Assembly (NCBI GenBank): GCA_949775045.1
Contig: OX459101.1
Location: forward strand, 12,760,347 to 12,824,346
Direction of reading: 5' to 3'
DNA length: 64,000 bases
Source of the DNA: Metridium senile
Taxonomy: Eukaryota; Cnidaria; Anthozoa; Actiniaria; Metridiidae
Shown here in pieces: positions 10,659 to 22,566 of this stretch. Position 1 is the first letter of the stretch. Each line of letters begins with the position of its first letter. A program made the translations under genes and the position numbers. Below the pieces are notes generated by a model. That model was not told the origin of the DNA and did no database searches. It saw only the letters and a list, made by a program, of their open reading frames with translations.

Positions 10659-11687
10659 CTCACTAGGAGCTGCGTAATATGTAGGAAATTGAGACAAAGA
10701 CCCCTGGAACAGCTGATGGGGCAATTGCCAACAACACGAGTAGGCGTAAACTTGCCAGCGTTTGCGTACACGGCCTTGGACATGTTTGGTCCAGTCCACA
10801 TTAAGCTGAACAGAAAAACCCGCAAAGAAGCACAAGTTATCATTTTTACATGCACTACATCGAGAGCCGTACATCTTGAACTCTGTACTGATAGAAGCAC
10901 CGACACATTCCTAATGGCCTTCAGAAGATTTGTCAGCCTACGAGGTCACCCTTTAATTTGCTGGTCAGATTGTGGGACGAATTTCAAAGGAGCACAGAGT
11001 TACCTTGCCGGAACATTGAAGAACTGGGACACAGAACAGATAAAGACCAAACTTGCTAACGAATACTCTTGCCAATTCAAATGGGAGTGGAACGTCCCCC
11101 ATGCAAGTCATATGAATGGTGTAGTCGAGAGCCTGATTAAGTCAGTCAGACAAGCTTTGAATGCCACTTGCAAAGATAGACCGTTTACAGAAGAGCAATG
11201 GAGAACATTCCTCGCAGAAATCTCCTACCTTATTAACAGTCGCCCTTTGTATCCCAGCTCCAGTGATATATGGGAGGCTCCACCAATAACCCCAAATGAT
11301 CTACTAATTGGTCCAGCTCACATTTCACCCCCAGCAGCAGACGCCGAAGAAAGAGTTAGTTCAAGACATCTGTGCAAGAGTACTCAGAAAAGAATAGATG
11401 ATTTCTGGGTTTGCTGGAAGAAGTACTTCGCACCCACATTACTTGAAAGGAACAAGTGGTTCCGAACAAGGGAGAATTTACAGGCAGGTGATCTTGTTCT
11501 AGAGCTAGATGCGACCCCGAGAAGGAAGTGGAAGATAGCGCTGGTGAAAGAAGTGTTCCCTGGAAACGACCAGCTTGTAAGGAAGGCGAAGATCCGAATT
11601 GGACACACAGACTACATGAGACCCGTTAATAAACTATGTCTAATAAAGACCAACAAAGAACTATTAAATAACAGTGGTTCGATTTAA
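10659..11687 (+). pseudogene. BEL/Pao integrase and C-terminal part, downstream of the stop
   Basis: Continues the Gag-Pol frame without shift. It starts with the CVIC half of the zinc finger (10671-10682), then the integrase core: D in TALDMFG (about 10779), D in WSDCGTNF (about 10962) and E in VVESLI (about 11127), so the catalytic triad is present. The rest resembles the C-terminal extension usual in BEL/Pao integrases. The first internal methionine (10689) lies after the zinc finger, so independent translation would give an incomplete integrase. It ends 21 bp before the 3' LTR. Confidence 0.85.
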
Positions 11688-11708
11688 AATCTCCACACTA
11701 GGAGGGAG

Positions 11709-11983
11709 TGATTTGAACATTAAAGAACATTCTAAAGAACCTTTAAAAGAGAAATATGTGTTGAATGTGTCCCTTGAGAGTTGTGTGTTGTTCATGTAAA
11801 TGTTTAGTATTCATAGATGTTCAGTTGACGTTTTGACCTTGTACAGTTAGCCACAGTTTTGTAAGTATCGTAAATTTCGCTTTATCCTATTAATAATTTG
11901 CTTCTAATACTCTGTAATTCATTTTCAGTTGATTTATAGTAATTAATAAACAAATCTGTGCAAAAAGTGTGGGATTTGAAACA
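11709..11983 (+). repeat. 3' LTR of the BEL/Pao element
   Basis: 275 bp, identical by eye to the 5' LTR and preceded by the polypurine tract. It is followed by GTACA, the second copy of the target duplication. Confidence 0.95.
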
Positions 11984-12126
11984 GTACAAACACTAAAAGT
12001 GTGCAATACTTTGTACTATTTACCACTAAATAGTGTTGATTAAACAATAGAGAACAAAAGAATTTGCATAATTTAGCAGTATTTAGTGGTATTTATGTTG
12101 CACACTTTTAATATTTGTACTCTAGT

Positions 12127-12175
12127 AGGGTGCAGAAACCTACCATTAACCCTTTGGGTTGTATTTCTGTACTCT
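12127..12175. repeat. 49-bp dyad (AGGGTGCAGAAA hairpin), copy 1
   Basis: AGGGTGCAGAAA and an inverted TTTCTGTACTCT flank the palindromic core AACCCTTTGGGTT. Five copies occur in the window, each in the downstream flank of an MGCGSS-family unit. Confidence 0.75.
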
Positions 12176-12504
12176 ACCATCATAACAATATCAATTATTA
12201 TTTATGTATTATTTAAAATTTGTTGAAATAAAAACCTTTGAAACCTTTGACATTGTCCAGTCCCTATACCATATACAGCAAACGCCTAATATTGCATGAT
12301 ATGCAGGATGACATTAAAACTTAAATTAGAAAATGAAAAAAAAAAAAAAATATCTGAGCAAAAATATAAATCATCTAGAAATGGTCAGAACAATGTTTGA
12401 AAAGTCAAAATTACTGAATTCAAATCAAAACAAATTAAAATAATCAGGGTTATCAACGATGATTATCTTGATTTATTTGCTAAAGTGGGCTATTTTTTTA
12501 GTTA
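12176..12504. repeat. MGCGSS-family downstream flank
   Basis: Noncoding. Matches 43514-43854: an AATAAAAACCTTTGAAACC block, a CAGTCCCTATACCATATAC block and an AT-rich stretch up to the next MITE. No gene seen. Confidence 0.7.
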
Positions 12505-12521
12505 TAGTAATATATAAAGTA

Positions 12522-13546
12522 CAGTATGTGTGTGCAAATCCGGACAGTGTGCAAATCCGGACACTTTGGCATTTAAGCGTTAAAAAAGAGATCGAATTTG
12601 TTTACAAATGAAAACAACATTATAGAATTAAGCATTTGTATGTTTTCTATTGTGTAAGAAGTTTTTGTGACAATCGAGATATTTTCAGCTAGGAAAAAAA
12701 GGCGATTTGTCATGGCATGTGAATATGCCAATTCGCAATAAGTCAGTTTTTAACGCACTTTGAATTACATGTTAAACTTAAAATGTGATTATTCTGCAGA
12801 TTCAAATGATAACGCCAAAATATTTAGTACGTTTTCAATTGCAAACAATTTTTTATCTTGTGTGAAAAGAAGAGCTTTTAAAAGTTTAAAATAAGTGTAG
12901 GAGACGGTTTTAGAAATACTACTAAAATCCACTAGTTATGTGTTATTCCGGACGATAAAATAAACAAGATTAGCAATCACCCGTAACTTTGAATTGTTGT
13001 TTAAAATGTCGCTTAAAAATATACAATTCAACGGCAGGTTGATTTTGCAAACTAAATTTATATTTTGGATAGTTTAATCACCATGCACTATTCATTTATA
13101 GGACATTTATATTCATTTGCAGAATCCAGCGCACGAGGGCAATTACTCGTGTGTGAAATACTTTAGTGCTCAAACGTATTAATCAAGCAACGTAATTCAT
13201 GATTTAATTAACACAAATTTATGCTTTAATCTCAAATTTGACTGTGGAAATAGAAAATCTATCATAAGCATTCGAAAATTAGGAAATAACTTCAAAGAAT
13301 TGATTAAACAGAACCTACTTTAATAGTGTCCGGCTTTGCACACAACTGTCCGGAATTGCACCACTCAAACTACTTTACAAATATATCCATAACATCTTTA
13401 AAAATCGCTAAAATTGACCAATACTTTATATAAATCTTTATTAGATGTTACCTCATCTCCAAGGAAAATATCTTTCCTAAACAATGCATTTAACGAATGA
13501 TATGGCAATTTATCTAAAAACCGTCCGGAATTGCACACACATACTG
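12522..13546. mobile_element. Non-autonomous pogo/Tc1-mariner-like element
   Basis: 1,025 bp. Both ends read CAGTATGTGTGTGCAA(A/T)TCC inward and are flanked by TA. The CCGGAC part of the terminus recurs just inside (near 12555, 13330 and 13350), as subterminal transposase sites often do. CAGT ends and a TA target are typical of pogo-like elements. No ORF of transposase size is present. Confidence 0.85.
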
Positions 13547-13639
13547 TACACGACTTTAGTTTTCTATTTCCGATTAAAACAATAAGTTAAGTAGATATTT
13601 GCATGAGATGGAGGGCTAAACTGATTTTAAAACTTTCAC

Positions 13640-13757
13640 TCGACTAGTCCAAAGCTACTACAGCTGGCATGTACCACAAAAGCAGTGTATACTATCATAT
13701 TATTATTATTATTATTATTGTAAAATATTGGTACTAAATAAAGATTGATTGATTGCT
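13640..13757 (+). mobile_element. Short insertion with an ATTGATTG tail
   Basis: Compared with the sister MITE near 44110, about 115 extra bases are present. They contain an ATT run and end AATAAAGATTGATTGATTG. A 3' tail made of short tandem repeats is typical of truncated CR1-like LINEs or their SINEs. The exact borders are uncertain. Confidence 0.45.
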
Positions 13758-14383
13758 GTACTTTGGAGTAAAACATACTATAATAAAAAAACGCGGGACT
13801 ACGCAGAAAATGAAAGTTTTAAAATCAGTTTAGCCCTCAATCTCAAAGATCTACTTATTGTTTTTATGAAATAGAAAACTAAGGTCGTGCACTTTATATA
13901 TTACTAGTATTGTAATTCATTTATAAACTGAGAAAGTAATATGAGTTCTAAATGTAAATATTTTTGGAAATTTTTCGAACTATAAGAATCTCATTCTAAT
14001 AACTATTCGTTTTGAGAAACAATCCTTTGGCAAGAGTAGTCTCCTTGGCCAGTGTTTGTTGTCGCAACGCCTTTATGTTAAGGGAATTACCATGGCAACG
14101 TACTTCTATAAACAAACAGTAAATTGTATTTTCATACATCAGCATAACATGAGCTATAATATACTGTGAAATCGCCATGGAAACTTAATTGACCAGATCA
14201 AAATAGCAACCGTAGTTCAACACAGATATTAATATAGAGGATGACGTATGTCGTAGGCGCATAACATAAAGGGCGCAAAACATATTTAATTCCATGGCAA
14301 CGTACTTCTATAAACAAACAGTGAATAATATTTAATTAATCTTTCTTAAAATATGATATTATTGATACATGATTTGGTCGGCC

Positions 14384-14689
14384 ATGGGATGTGGTAGTTC
14401 AAATCAGCTCATCAGCGACAAAGCTAAAGACTCAGCTCTTAGACCTCATGACAGTACCTCGCTGGAGTACCATTTCTTGAGTGATCATCCAATAAAAATA
14501 CTCACTCCATTGGAAATCGTTCGAACCTCGAAAGTTTCTGGGCCCAAGAAAAGCATTTACAGAGATAAACAGTTCATGTATTATCGAAGGTCTACTGTGA
14601 AAACTTCATGGAAACTAAATTGTCCAGATCAAAGTAACAGCAATAGTACAGACATCAGTATAGAGGATTTGGAGAAGAGTGTCAGCTGA
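14384..14689 (+). CDS. MGCGSS small protein, copy 3 (long C terminus)
   Basis: A 101-residue ORF read from the conserved MGCGSS start (GCCATGGG); an in-frame ATG 15 bases upstream would add MIWSA. Myristoylation-type glycine 2 and serine 6, cysteine 3. The core LEYHFLSDHPIKIL and GPKKSIYRDKQFMYYRR are shared by five copies. The tail (about 30 residues, rich in S, D, E and N) is encoded by a unit of the flanking tandem repeat in which a stop codon has become TGT. Compared with copy 6, all length differences are multiples of three. No homologue is recognised. Confidence 0.55.
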   Translation: MGCGSSNQLISDKAKDSALRPHDSTSLEYHFLSDHPIKILTPLEIVRTSKVSGPKKSIYRDKQFMYYRRSTVKTSWKLNCPDQSNSNSTDISIEDLEKSVS

Positions 14690-15248
14690 CAGAATTATAG
14701 CATACAGAATAGTAGAGTATGTTATCGACTAGAAGATATATTTAGGCTGTCATATTTCAAAAACATTGGCTCAGCCTCTTTTCCAAGTATGGCCATTTTG
14801 GGACATGCACAGTTCTGAGTGCCGGACTAGCTGATTGTTCATGGCCTGACCTGACCTGACCTGAGAACAATACCCTAAAACTCGAGATCTGGCTACTGAA
14901 AACATAGTGAGGGGAACTTAGAGATAAGACGATATTTTCACCTTTAAATGCTCAACGTACAAAATGACTCGATAAGAGCAAAGTTATTTATAAATTAGAA
15001 GAGATTTCGTATGACTGTGAAAAGTTCAGTGCCGTGTGCGTGCTTTGCCGCGACCGTGGTGTTTTTAGAATGTTGGCGTGCCTTGCAGTGCCTTGACCGC
15101 GTCCGTGCCGAAAGCTTTTCATAGTCCTACGAAATCTGCTCTAAGAACCTCTAAATAACTGTTGTGCTTACGAACAATAACTTTTGTTACAATGCAGTTT
15201 TAAATAGTGTACAAATGAATAATTGTATTTGTATAATTTGATTTGTTT

Positions 15249-15290
15249 GTACCTGATGATGGTTTCATGATAAGACCGAAACGTCGTGAC
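15249..15290 (+). ncRNA. Hammerhead-like ribozyme motif
   Basis: CTGATGA box 1 at 15253, a five-pair helix II (GGTTT with AGACC, one G-T wobble) and GAAACGTC ending at 15285. Helix I is weak, only two or three pairs next to the core. The same motif occurs at 47385-47427 in the duplicated segment. Hammerheads of this compact type are known from Penelope-like elements. Confidence 0.45.
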
Positions 15291-15541
15291 TTTGTAATTC
15301 CTTTAATTTTCATTATTAAATAAATATATTATATAAACTTCAGTGAAATATCAGGTGATATTCCTCGCGAAAAAGTGATATCTTTACATTGTGAAAATAA
15401 CATGTTATTTCACATGTGAAAAAACACGTTACCATCTATTTGTTAATATTTTTAATATTTTTCGATGCATATCTTGATAAAACTTTTGCTATTTCATTTG
15501 TCATGAGTTTATATAATAAACAGAACATTACATGGGCGCTT

Positions 15542-15597
15542 GTTCAATGATATCTCACTCGTTCGCTGCGTTCACTCATGAGATATCAATTGAACTG
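15542..15597. repeat. Imperfect palindrome GTTCAATGATATCTC
   Basis: GTTCAATGATATCTCAC pairs with the inverted GAGATATCAATTGAAC across a short centre. It is also present at 48820-48873, where the foldback element 47546-48819 is inserted at its edge and duplicates GTTCAAT. Copy A therefore shows the empty target. Confidence 0.7.
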
Positions 15598-15605
15598 GCC
15601 CGAAG

Positions 15606-15742
15606 AAGCTAACTGTCAAGTCTAGCCTCTGGCTATTACAGTTAGCTACTACTATTGAATCTGTTTCAATTAAATATTGTTAAATAAAATTGTAAATATA
15701 TGTAGTAAATAAAGATGAATTGAATTGAATTGAATTGAATTG
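15606..15742 (+). mobile_element. LINE/SINE 3' tail insertion with (GAATT)n
   Basis: Absent from copy B (junction near 48886). About 137 bp, ending AAATAAAGATGAATTGAATTG with four GAATT-type units. The pattern is a 5'-truncated retroposon of CR1-like type. Confidence 0.6.
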
Positions 15743-16205
15743 ATAAAATCCGTATCTCCGCGCACCCATGTAATATCATCCTCTATATCTTTAATTGTAA
15801 TTATATTGAGGTTCTTATAGTTCCAATACGTGATATTTGCATTTAGAACACACAACGTTTTCATTTATAATGTAATAGGGGTAGAGGATGGACTTAATTT
15901 TATGCGGTTGGGTTAGGTGTATGGACCATGTGGGGACGCCTGAATATAATGTTTATACGAATCTTTAAAGAAATAAATCATTTCTTGATTTATAAATGAT
16001 TTACAATACTATTAATAAAGTGTACAACTTTGGTTTTCGATTCTATTTCATAAAAATGGAAACAAATATTTATCACAATTAAAGAAAATATAAAATAATA
16101 TGTACATATTTGACATAGGGGTAGATTAACTTTCATTTCTGGTTACCTCCTCTCCTTTTATTATAATATATTTTACTCTAAATTACTGCATCAAGTAATT
16201 GCATC

Positions 16206-16349
<144 letters not shown>

Positions 16350-16608
16350 TATAATTCAATAATAATATATTACAATAATAATGGATAAGAAAAAGTTATT
16401 TACACTATTAATTCTATGTTAAAAAGTCAAAATATATTATGGGAAAATATTGCTATTTCTGATATAGTTAAGAAGAAAAAGAAAACAATAAAAAGCATTA
16501 TATATATACATGAATGAAAAGCGAAATAAATTGAATACAAATTATAATTATAATTATTTTATGTCCCCGGTTGCGTTTTCTGTTTCAAAGGTATAGTGCG
16601 ATATTAAA
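16350..16608. other. AT-rich spacer
   Basis: No gene, repeat or conserved signal recognised before the small MITE. Confidence 0.5.
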
Positions 16609-16809
16609 TACCCCTTAACACCTTCCATCGAAAACATTGTATTATATCTATATTAGCCTTATAGAATAAAGGAGCATTTAATTTAATAACAAACAAAATA
16701 TTGAAGATATCTGAATTTATGCTTGATTTCCTGATTCCTTAGAATGAGTCGGTCACAAATATGAGTCGCGGGTAGTGAAAATGTTTTCGATGCATGGAGT
16801 TAAGGGGTA
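16609..16809. mobile_element. 201-bp MITE with ATTAAA target duplication
   Basis: Left end TACCCCTTAACACCTTCC and the inverted right end (read inward TACCCCTTAACTCCATGC) each run into ATCGAAAACAT. ATTAAA abuts both ends (16603-16608, 16810-16815). No coding capacity. Superfamily not assigned. Confidence 0.75.
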
Positions 16810-17288
16810 ATTAAAGGTAATTTTTATGGCATGCTAAATAAATACTGACAATCTTTCTTTTGAAACTGTTTATCTTTATTTAAAATCCCCAAGCGTCGGT
16901 TTAGTCACCGACTGCGTTTTGAATTCGCATTTACCTGCCCTTTTTTATATACTGTAGATTTATCCGTCTTTTATAATACACTTACGTTTGGCTGAAGTAA
17001 AAACTATAAAATTTCACTTGTTGCGTTTAATCTTTCATATAATATTTGTTTATGCAGCTAAAAGCTATCATAATATAGTAATTATAGATTAAAGTTCCTT
17101 ACAACTTACTTAGATTAAACTTTACTAATTATTAAAGACTTATTTTAAGAGACTTCTTAAAAGAAAGCCATAGACATAGAATAACTTTCACTGCTTTGTC
17201 GAGATCTAAATTAAATATTTCAATTGTACGTGGTAATTCGTAGTTGGAAGGAATTGGCTAAACAATATTTGTTATGTTATTATTTTGT
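16810..17288. other. AT-rich spacer, nothing recognised
   Basis: Noncoding on both strands as far as can be seen. No inverted repeats or gene fragments noticed. Confidence 0.5.
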
Positions 17289-17840
<552 letters not shown>

Positions 17841-20800
17841 TTAGACATTGATAGTGACGTCATCACCAATAAGAAAGAAGGAAGCCCAAGACCTTGGCTC
17901 TTTGTAATTGTCAGTTTCTCTCATTTCTTTCATTGTTTGCTGAAGGCTCAGACTGACGCATTCTTTCTTCTTGAGATGATCATAAAACTTGAGCATGAAG
18001 ACTTTGGTAGCTTCATCATCAATGGCCCATAACGACGCCACAACTGCACGTGCTCCAGCAGCTAGAAATGCCCTGCTCATGCCGACCACACCCTCCGACT
18101 TGATCTCACCACGCCCACTTTTACAGCAACTCAGTATAACGAGTTGAGCACGAATACCACTTTGTTGGGCCTCTTCGACTGTCAAAATGTAGTCATCTTC
18201 ATCTGGTATGCTTTTGGTTGACGACGCCGATGGAGCAAGAATAATCTGGCCATTTGCACCTCCATGAGCAGCAAAGTGGATCACTGAAACACCAATCTGT
18301 AGCTTTTGAAGTATAGTTTCTTTAGTTGCCATCTCACCAATCAATGGCTGCACACCGAGTAATTTGGCGATATCTTCAGCCTCATTCTCTGCACCAGGTA
18401 GATCTGTAAACCACTTTTCGCGGCCTTTAAACTTAACTTTACCAACTTTGGGGTTACCAACAATCAATGCGCCTGACTTGTAATGGTGATCATCTGAGGA
18501 TTCCTGGAGAACTTTTAAAGTCGTTAACGATGGAGCCAGACGAAGTCGCTTTGTTTCAGAAAGATATTTTCCCGTCTTGGGATCTTGAAGGGCTGGAAAT
18601 GGTACCATAAAAAGATCCCCATCAGGAATGATGACGATCTCATCACAAGTGTCGAGTTGATGTTGCAGTGGAGCAATTAACGCTTCAAACAACAGCTCCA
18701 ACGGTCTCTCGTCGTCTTCTTCATCGTATGCACATCTTGCACCAGGATGGCGGACTTTTTCACTCTCCTTAGTTTCTTGCAACGTCTCTTCTTCGTCTTC
18801 AGGTATTTCCAATGACCTGTCTTCGCAGGTCAGTCCTTTTCTGACTTTCAACATTTGGTAACTCTTTTCAACAAGAGTTGAGAAGGATCCCTCATGACTA
18901 CTTTCAGAGTTATTTTCATAAAACGAAGGATGTCGCGTTGGAGGTTCAAGTCCTTTGATCTCACTTCTATGGTAGTGGAAAGGACTTTGAGGTGCTAGAG
19001 CCCATATGTGAACAGCCAGGTTTTCTTGTTGTAGAGCGTAAAAAAGAACAACAAAGTTAGAAGCCGACAAAATCGTTTCAATATCGGCAGCTTCAAGTAA
19101 ACCGCGTTTTGAAGTTGGGGTGTATTTGACCATGTTGTATTTCAAAGTCAATAGATCAGCTAAAGCACGGGCTCGACTACGTTCGGATACCAGAAGGGCT
19201 TCTACAGACCGTCCAGTCTCGGCATATACAACTAATAAATTCCTGTAGACTTTGATGAAGGTGTCGACGATTGCTATCTTGTGTTGGTCGTTTTCTTCCA
19301 AATCGTCAAATAAGGACTCGAAGATATCCATACTCTTTTTAAAGTGATTTCCGGCTTCTTGCAGGCAAGAATCGCTATTTCCCTGTACTGCCAGTAAAAC
19401 ATAGCAATTGCCTAGATTATGAGAGAATAAACAGTATATTATTATCATCAATATATATTATCATCTTGGACAGAATAGCCACGATCACCATCAATATTAT
19501 TTTCATCATCAACTTGTGAATATTATCAATCATGATCAACGTCATCATTATTTATATTTGTTATCATAGTCATTATACAACAATAATATAATAGTTATCA
19601 TCATCTTCGTAATAACATGATTATAGCAACACACAAACACTGCAGAAGTTCTATAAAAGTAATCTTCCAGGAGTATGATAAGCTCGTTTAATGTCATTCG
19701 TGTTAAATAGTTGGGAATCAAAAGTCATGACCAAATCAAAAAGTTATTTTTTTACTTGATGAGTCTCGTATACACGTTAAAAAACAATGGAGTCTTAACA
19801 TGTCAAAGAGGCTAGCCAGTCCAAAATATTAGTTATGCAAATTATTTGCCATGTATTGATCCTGCATACAGAGTGAACCACTTTAAAAGAAGCCCAAACA
19901 CAATTTGCAGTATTTGTGTATTTTCCACAACAAGACTTACCCATAAAAAAATGCGCCTGTCCTTGACCATCTCTGTCTTCTATCTCTGAAGCAACACTCA
20001 AATACTTTTGATGAAACTCTATAGCCTCTTGATATCTCCCTAGAGACTGATACGCGTATCCAATACTTCCATTTGCCGCACCTTCTGCCTGTCTGCCACC
20101 TATTTCCATGGCGATACTCAGGCGTTTTTTTTGATATTCAATAGCTTTGTCACTTTTTCCCATTGATCTATAGGCATTCCCCATGTTCCCGTAAGCATTG
20201 ATTTCACCTTGCCGATTACCAATTTGGACAGCAATGGTAAGGGACTTTTCTTGGTAGTCAATACCTGTTTGGTATTCACCCAAGATGGAATGGACAGTGC
20301 CGATGTTTCCGTACGCAGTGCTTTCTGCCTGTCTGTCTCCCATCTCCAGAGCAATGTTGAGATGTTTTTCGAAATATTCTTTCGCCTGAAGATGTTTTCC
20401 TAATGTTTGATATGCACATCCTAAGTCATTGTAGGAGTGACTTTCTCTAAGCTTGTCACCCATCTCCAATGCAATATCGAGACTCTTTTGCTGGTACTCA
20501 ATTGCCTTTTGGTACTTTCCCAAAAAATTATAAACATTTCCAAGTTCTCCATACGTTGTCCCTTCCGCCCTTCCGTCCCCAATCATAACAGCAATTTCAA
20601 GACATTTATCGTAATATTTCTTTGCTTCGTGGTACTTTCCTAAGCACTTGTAAACACCACCCAAGTTTCCACAAGTTTCCCCTTCAAGTTGTTTTCTTTC
20701 TGTATATAAAGCAGTACTTAGGCATTCTTTGAAATGTTCAATTGCCGTAGGGTATTGCCCTAATGACACATAAATAATACCTAAGTTCCCGCAGGCTGCT

Positions 20801-22389
20801 CCTTCGCCATACATGTCTCCAATCTCTTTGTAGATTAATCGAGATTTTTCGTGAAACTGGATCGCTTCTTTGTATTTTCCAAAGAATTGATTGGCATTTC
20901 CAAGGTTGCTGTAAGCGGCACTTTCACTATTTCTGTCTCTAATCTTTTTTGCAATTGCTAGTTGCTGTTTGTAAAGCTCAATGGCTTTGGAGTAATTGCC
21001 TAAAAACTGATAGACATTTCCTAAGCTTCCCAAGGTCGTTCCCTCAATCTTTTTGTCACCAATCTGTACAGCGATGTGCAAGACTTTTCCATAATATTCT
21101 AAAGCCTCTGGATATTTTCCCAATGAGAGATAAGCAGAGCCTAGATTTGCAAATGCAACTCCTTCTCCTCTCCTATCTCCGAATTCAATAGCTATATTGA
21201 GACGTGTTGTATGGCATTCAATGGCATTTTGGAATTGACCAAGTGAATGGTAAACATTTCCTAACCCTCCGTAAGCCATTCCTGCATTTTTGTTGTCACC
21301 CATCTCAACAGCAATGCTCAAAAATCTTTCTTGGTATTCCTTTGCCTTTTGGTAGTTTCCCAATAACTGAAAATCAGTTCCTAAGTTTCCGTAGCTCAAT
21401 CCTTCTAATGCTCTATCACCAAGCTTAACAGCAAGACTAAGGCTTTTATTGTGGTAATGTCTGGCTTGCTGGGGTTTACCTAATGACTGATAGACAACAC
21501 CCAAGCTCACGTAAGAGGCTCCTTCCTTCACCGTGTCACCTATTTCAATTGCAATGTCAAGGTGTTTCTCTTCGTATTCTATTGCTTCCTGGTATCTTGC
21601 CAGCGACAGGAAAGCATGTCCTAAATCACCACAAGCCTTTCCTCTCATTGCTTTGTCACCAATTTCAGTTGCGATATCAAGACACTTCTGAAGATATTCG
21701 ATTGCTTTATGATATTCTCCTAATTCACTGTAGGCTCGACCAATGTTCCCACATGCACCTCCTTCACCCAGTCTGTCACCCTCCGCAATTACAAATGACA
21801 AGCGTTTCTTGTTATATTCCAACGCCTTTTTCGGTTTTCCTAGCATCATATAGGCACTTCCTAAATTTTGGTATGCAACTCTTTGTATTTGTTTATCTCC
21901 AATCTGGATAGCAATATCAAGACACTTTTCGAGGTATTCAACAGCTTTTTGGAAATTTCCTGAATACTGGTAGTCATTCCCTAAATTGCAGTAAGACACC
22001 GCTTCTCTTCTTCTGGGTTTTATCAATTTGGCAATGTTTAAACTCTTTTCGTGATACTCGATTGCCTCTTCGTACTTCCCCATTGAGCGATAGGCATTTC
22101 CTAAATTTACATACGTTTCTCCTTCCATCATTCGGTTTCCTACTTCAAAGGCAATCTGCAATTTCTTTTTATAATACTCAATTGCTTTTGGTGTTTGGTG
22201 GATTTTCTCATATAAGGGCCCAAGCAACTTATAAACGAGTCGTTGTGTAACGATATCATTTAGGTAAACAGCTACTGCCGCACACTCTTCATAAAGACAA
22301 ATAATGTGTTCATCATTTAACGTGAGGCAATCATAAACTGCACATGCTACACAAAACCGGCTGAAAAGCTGGGCTTTCCTTGATTCCAT
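17841..22389 (-). CDS. TPR-repeat CHAT-domain protein (TTC28-like), two coding exons
   Basis: Predicted cysteine protease of the caspase-like CHAT family fused to a TPR scaffold. Exon 1 is 19941-22389 and exon 2 is 17841-19411. Donor ATGG/GTAAGT and acceptor TCTAG/GC join in phase to give 1,339 residues with no break. About 19 TPR units of 40 residues (GNLGxAYxSLGxYxxAIEYxxKxLxIAxEIGD pattern) fill roughly residues 90-816. A linker with an acidic stretch follows, then CHAT with HFAAHGG (His about 1199) and LSCCKSGRGE (Cys about 1246), the dyad expected for activity. ATG at 22389 is preferred because a pyrimidine-rich acceptor (TTTGCAG) ends at 22450, so a 5' exon probably lies upstream. No signal peptide or membrane segment. 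The name rests on architecture; the substrate is unknown. Confidence 0.88.
19412..19940 (-). other. Intron of the TPR-CHAT gene
   Basis: 529 bp, GTAAGT donor at 19940 and TAATCTAG acceptor ending at 19412 on the minus strand. It splits the last TPR unit after the first base of a glycine codon; splicing gives FMGNCYVLL, which continues the repeat. Confidence 0.88.
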
Positions 22390-22558
22390 AGTGGCGCCTT
22401 TTGAAATAGTTTTTGAACGGTTTGGCTCGTTGGTTTCGTGAAAGAGGAACTGCAAAAAAAAATCAAAATAGAACTTAGTCGATTTATGATGCCAAACCCC
22501 CCAAATAAACATCTCCATCGTATTCGTCACCTCCATAATTGAATCCTTAGTTTTCGCG

Positions 22559-22566
22559 TGACGTCA
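22559..22566. promoter_or_regulatory. CRE-like palindrome TGACGTCA
   Basis: A perfect TGACGTCA lies about 170 bp upstream of the chosen ATG of the TPR-CHAT gene. Such sites bind CREB/ATF factors in animals. If a further 5' exon exists this site could be intronic. Confidence 0.35.

Larger units (their letters stand above)
5199..11983 (+). mobile_element. BEL/Pao LTR retrotransposon, full length
   Basis: 6,785 bp with two 275-bp LTRs identical by eye, TG...CA ends, a GGAGGGAG polypurine tract directly before the 3' LTR, and a GTACA duplication on both sides (5194-5198, 11984-11988). The domain order gag, protease, RT, RNase H, integrase marks BEL/Pao. Identical LTRs mean a recent insertion. 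A single in-frame stop lies in the integrase part. No clear tRNA primer site was found after the 5' LTR. Confidence 0.95.
5192..12122. mobile_element. Small MITE split by the BEL/Pao element
   Basis: GAGTACA at 5192-5198 is the left end; after the retrotransposon the MITE continues to 12122. The ends are inverted copies (GAGTACAAACACTAAAAGTG against CACTTTTAATATTTGTACTC) flanked by TA, as in Tc1/mariner-type MITEs. Without the retrotransposon it would be about 140 bp. Related empty sites lie near 43460 and 45460. Confidence 0.75.
12505..13906. mobile_element. TIR MITE, copy A, carrying two insertions
   Basis: Ends are inverted copies of TAGTAATATATAAAG followed by TGCACGACTTTAG-type sequence, with a second paired block (AGGGCTAAACTGATTTTAAA against TTTAAAATCAGTTTAGCCCT). 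It is the same family as 43855-44274. A pogo-like element (12522-13546) and a short insertion near 13640-13757 lie inside. No transposase. Confidence 0.7.
13907..16110 (+). repeat. Segmental duplication, copy A
   Basis: Matches 44275-49259 in the same order and orientation: AT-rich lead, CTCCTTGGCCAGTG start, MGCGSS ORF, ORF downstream flank, hammerhead-like motif, palindromic GTTCAATGATATCTC region and an AT-rich end. Copy B is longer because it gained an extra family unit, a LINE tail and a 1.27-kb foldback element. Copy A gained a LINE tail at 15606-15742. Confidence 0.85.

Noticed and set aside
20118..22250. Plus- and minus-strand ORFs overlapping the TPR exon
   Set aside because: Shadows of the 120-bp TPR periodicity; the main frame gives all TPR units without break.
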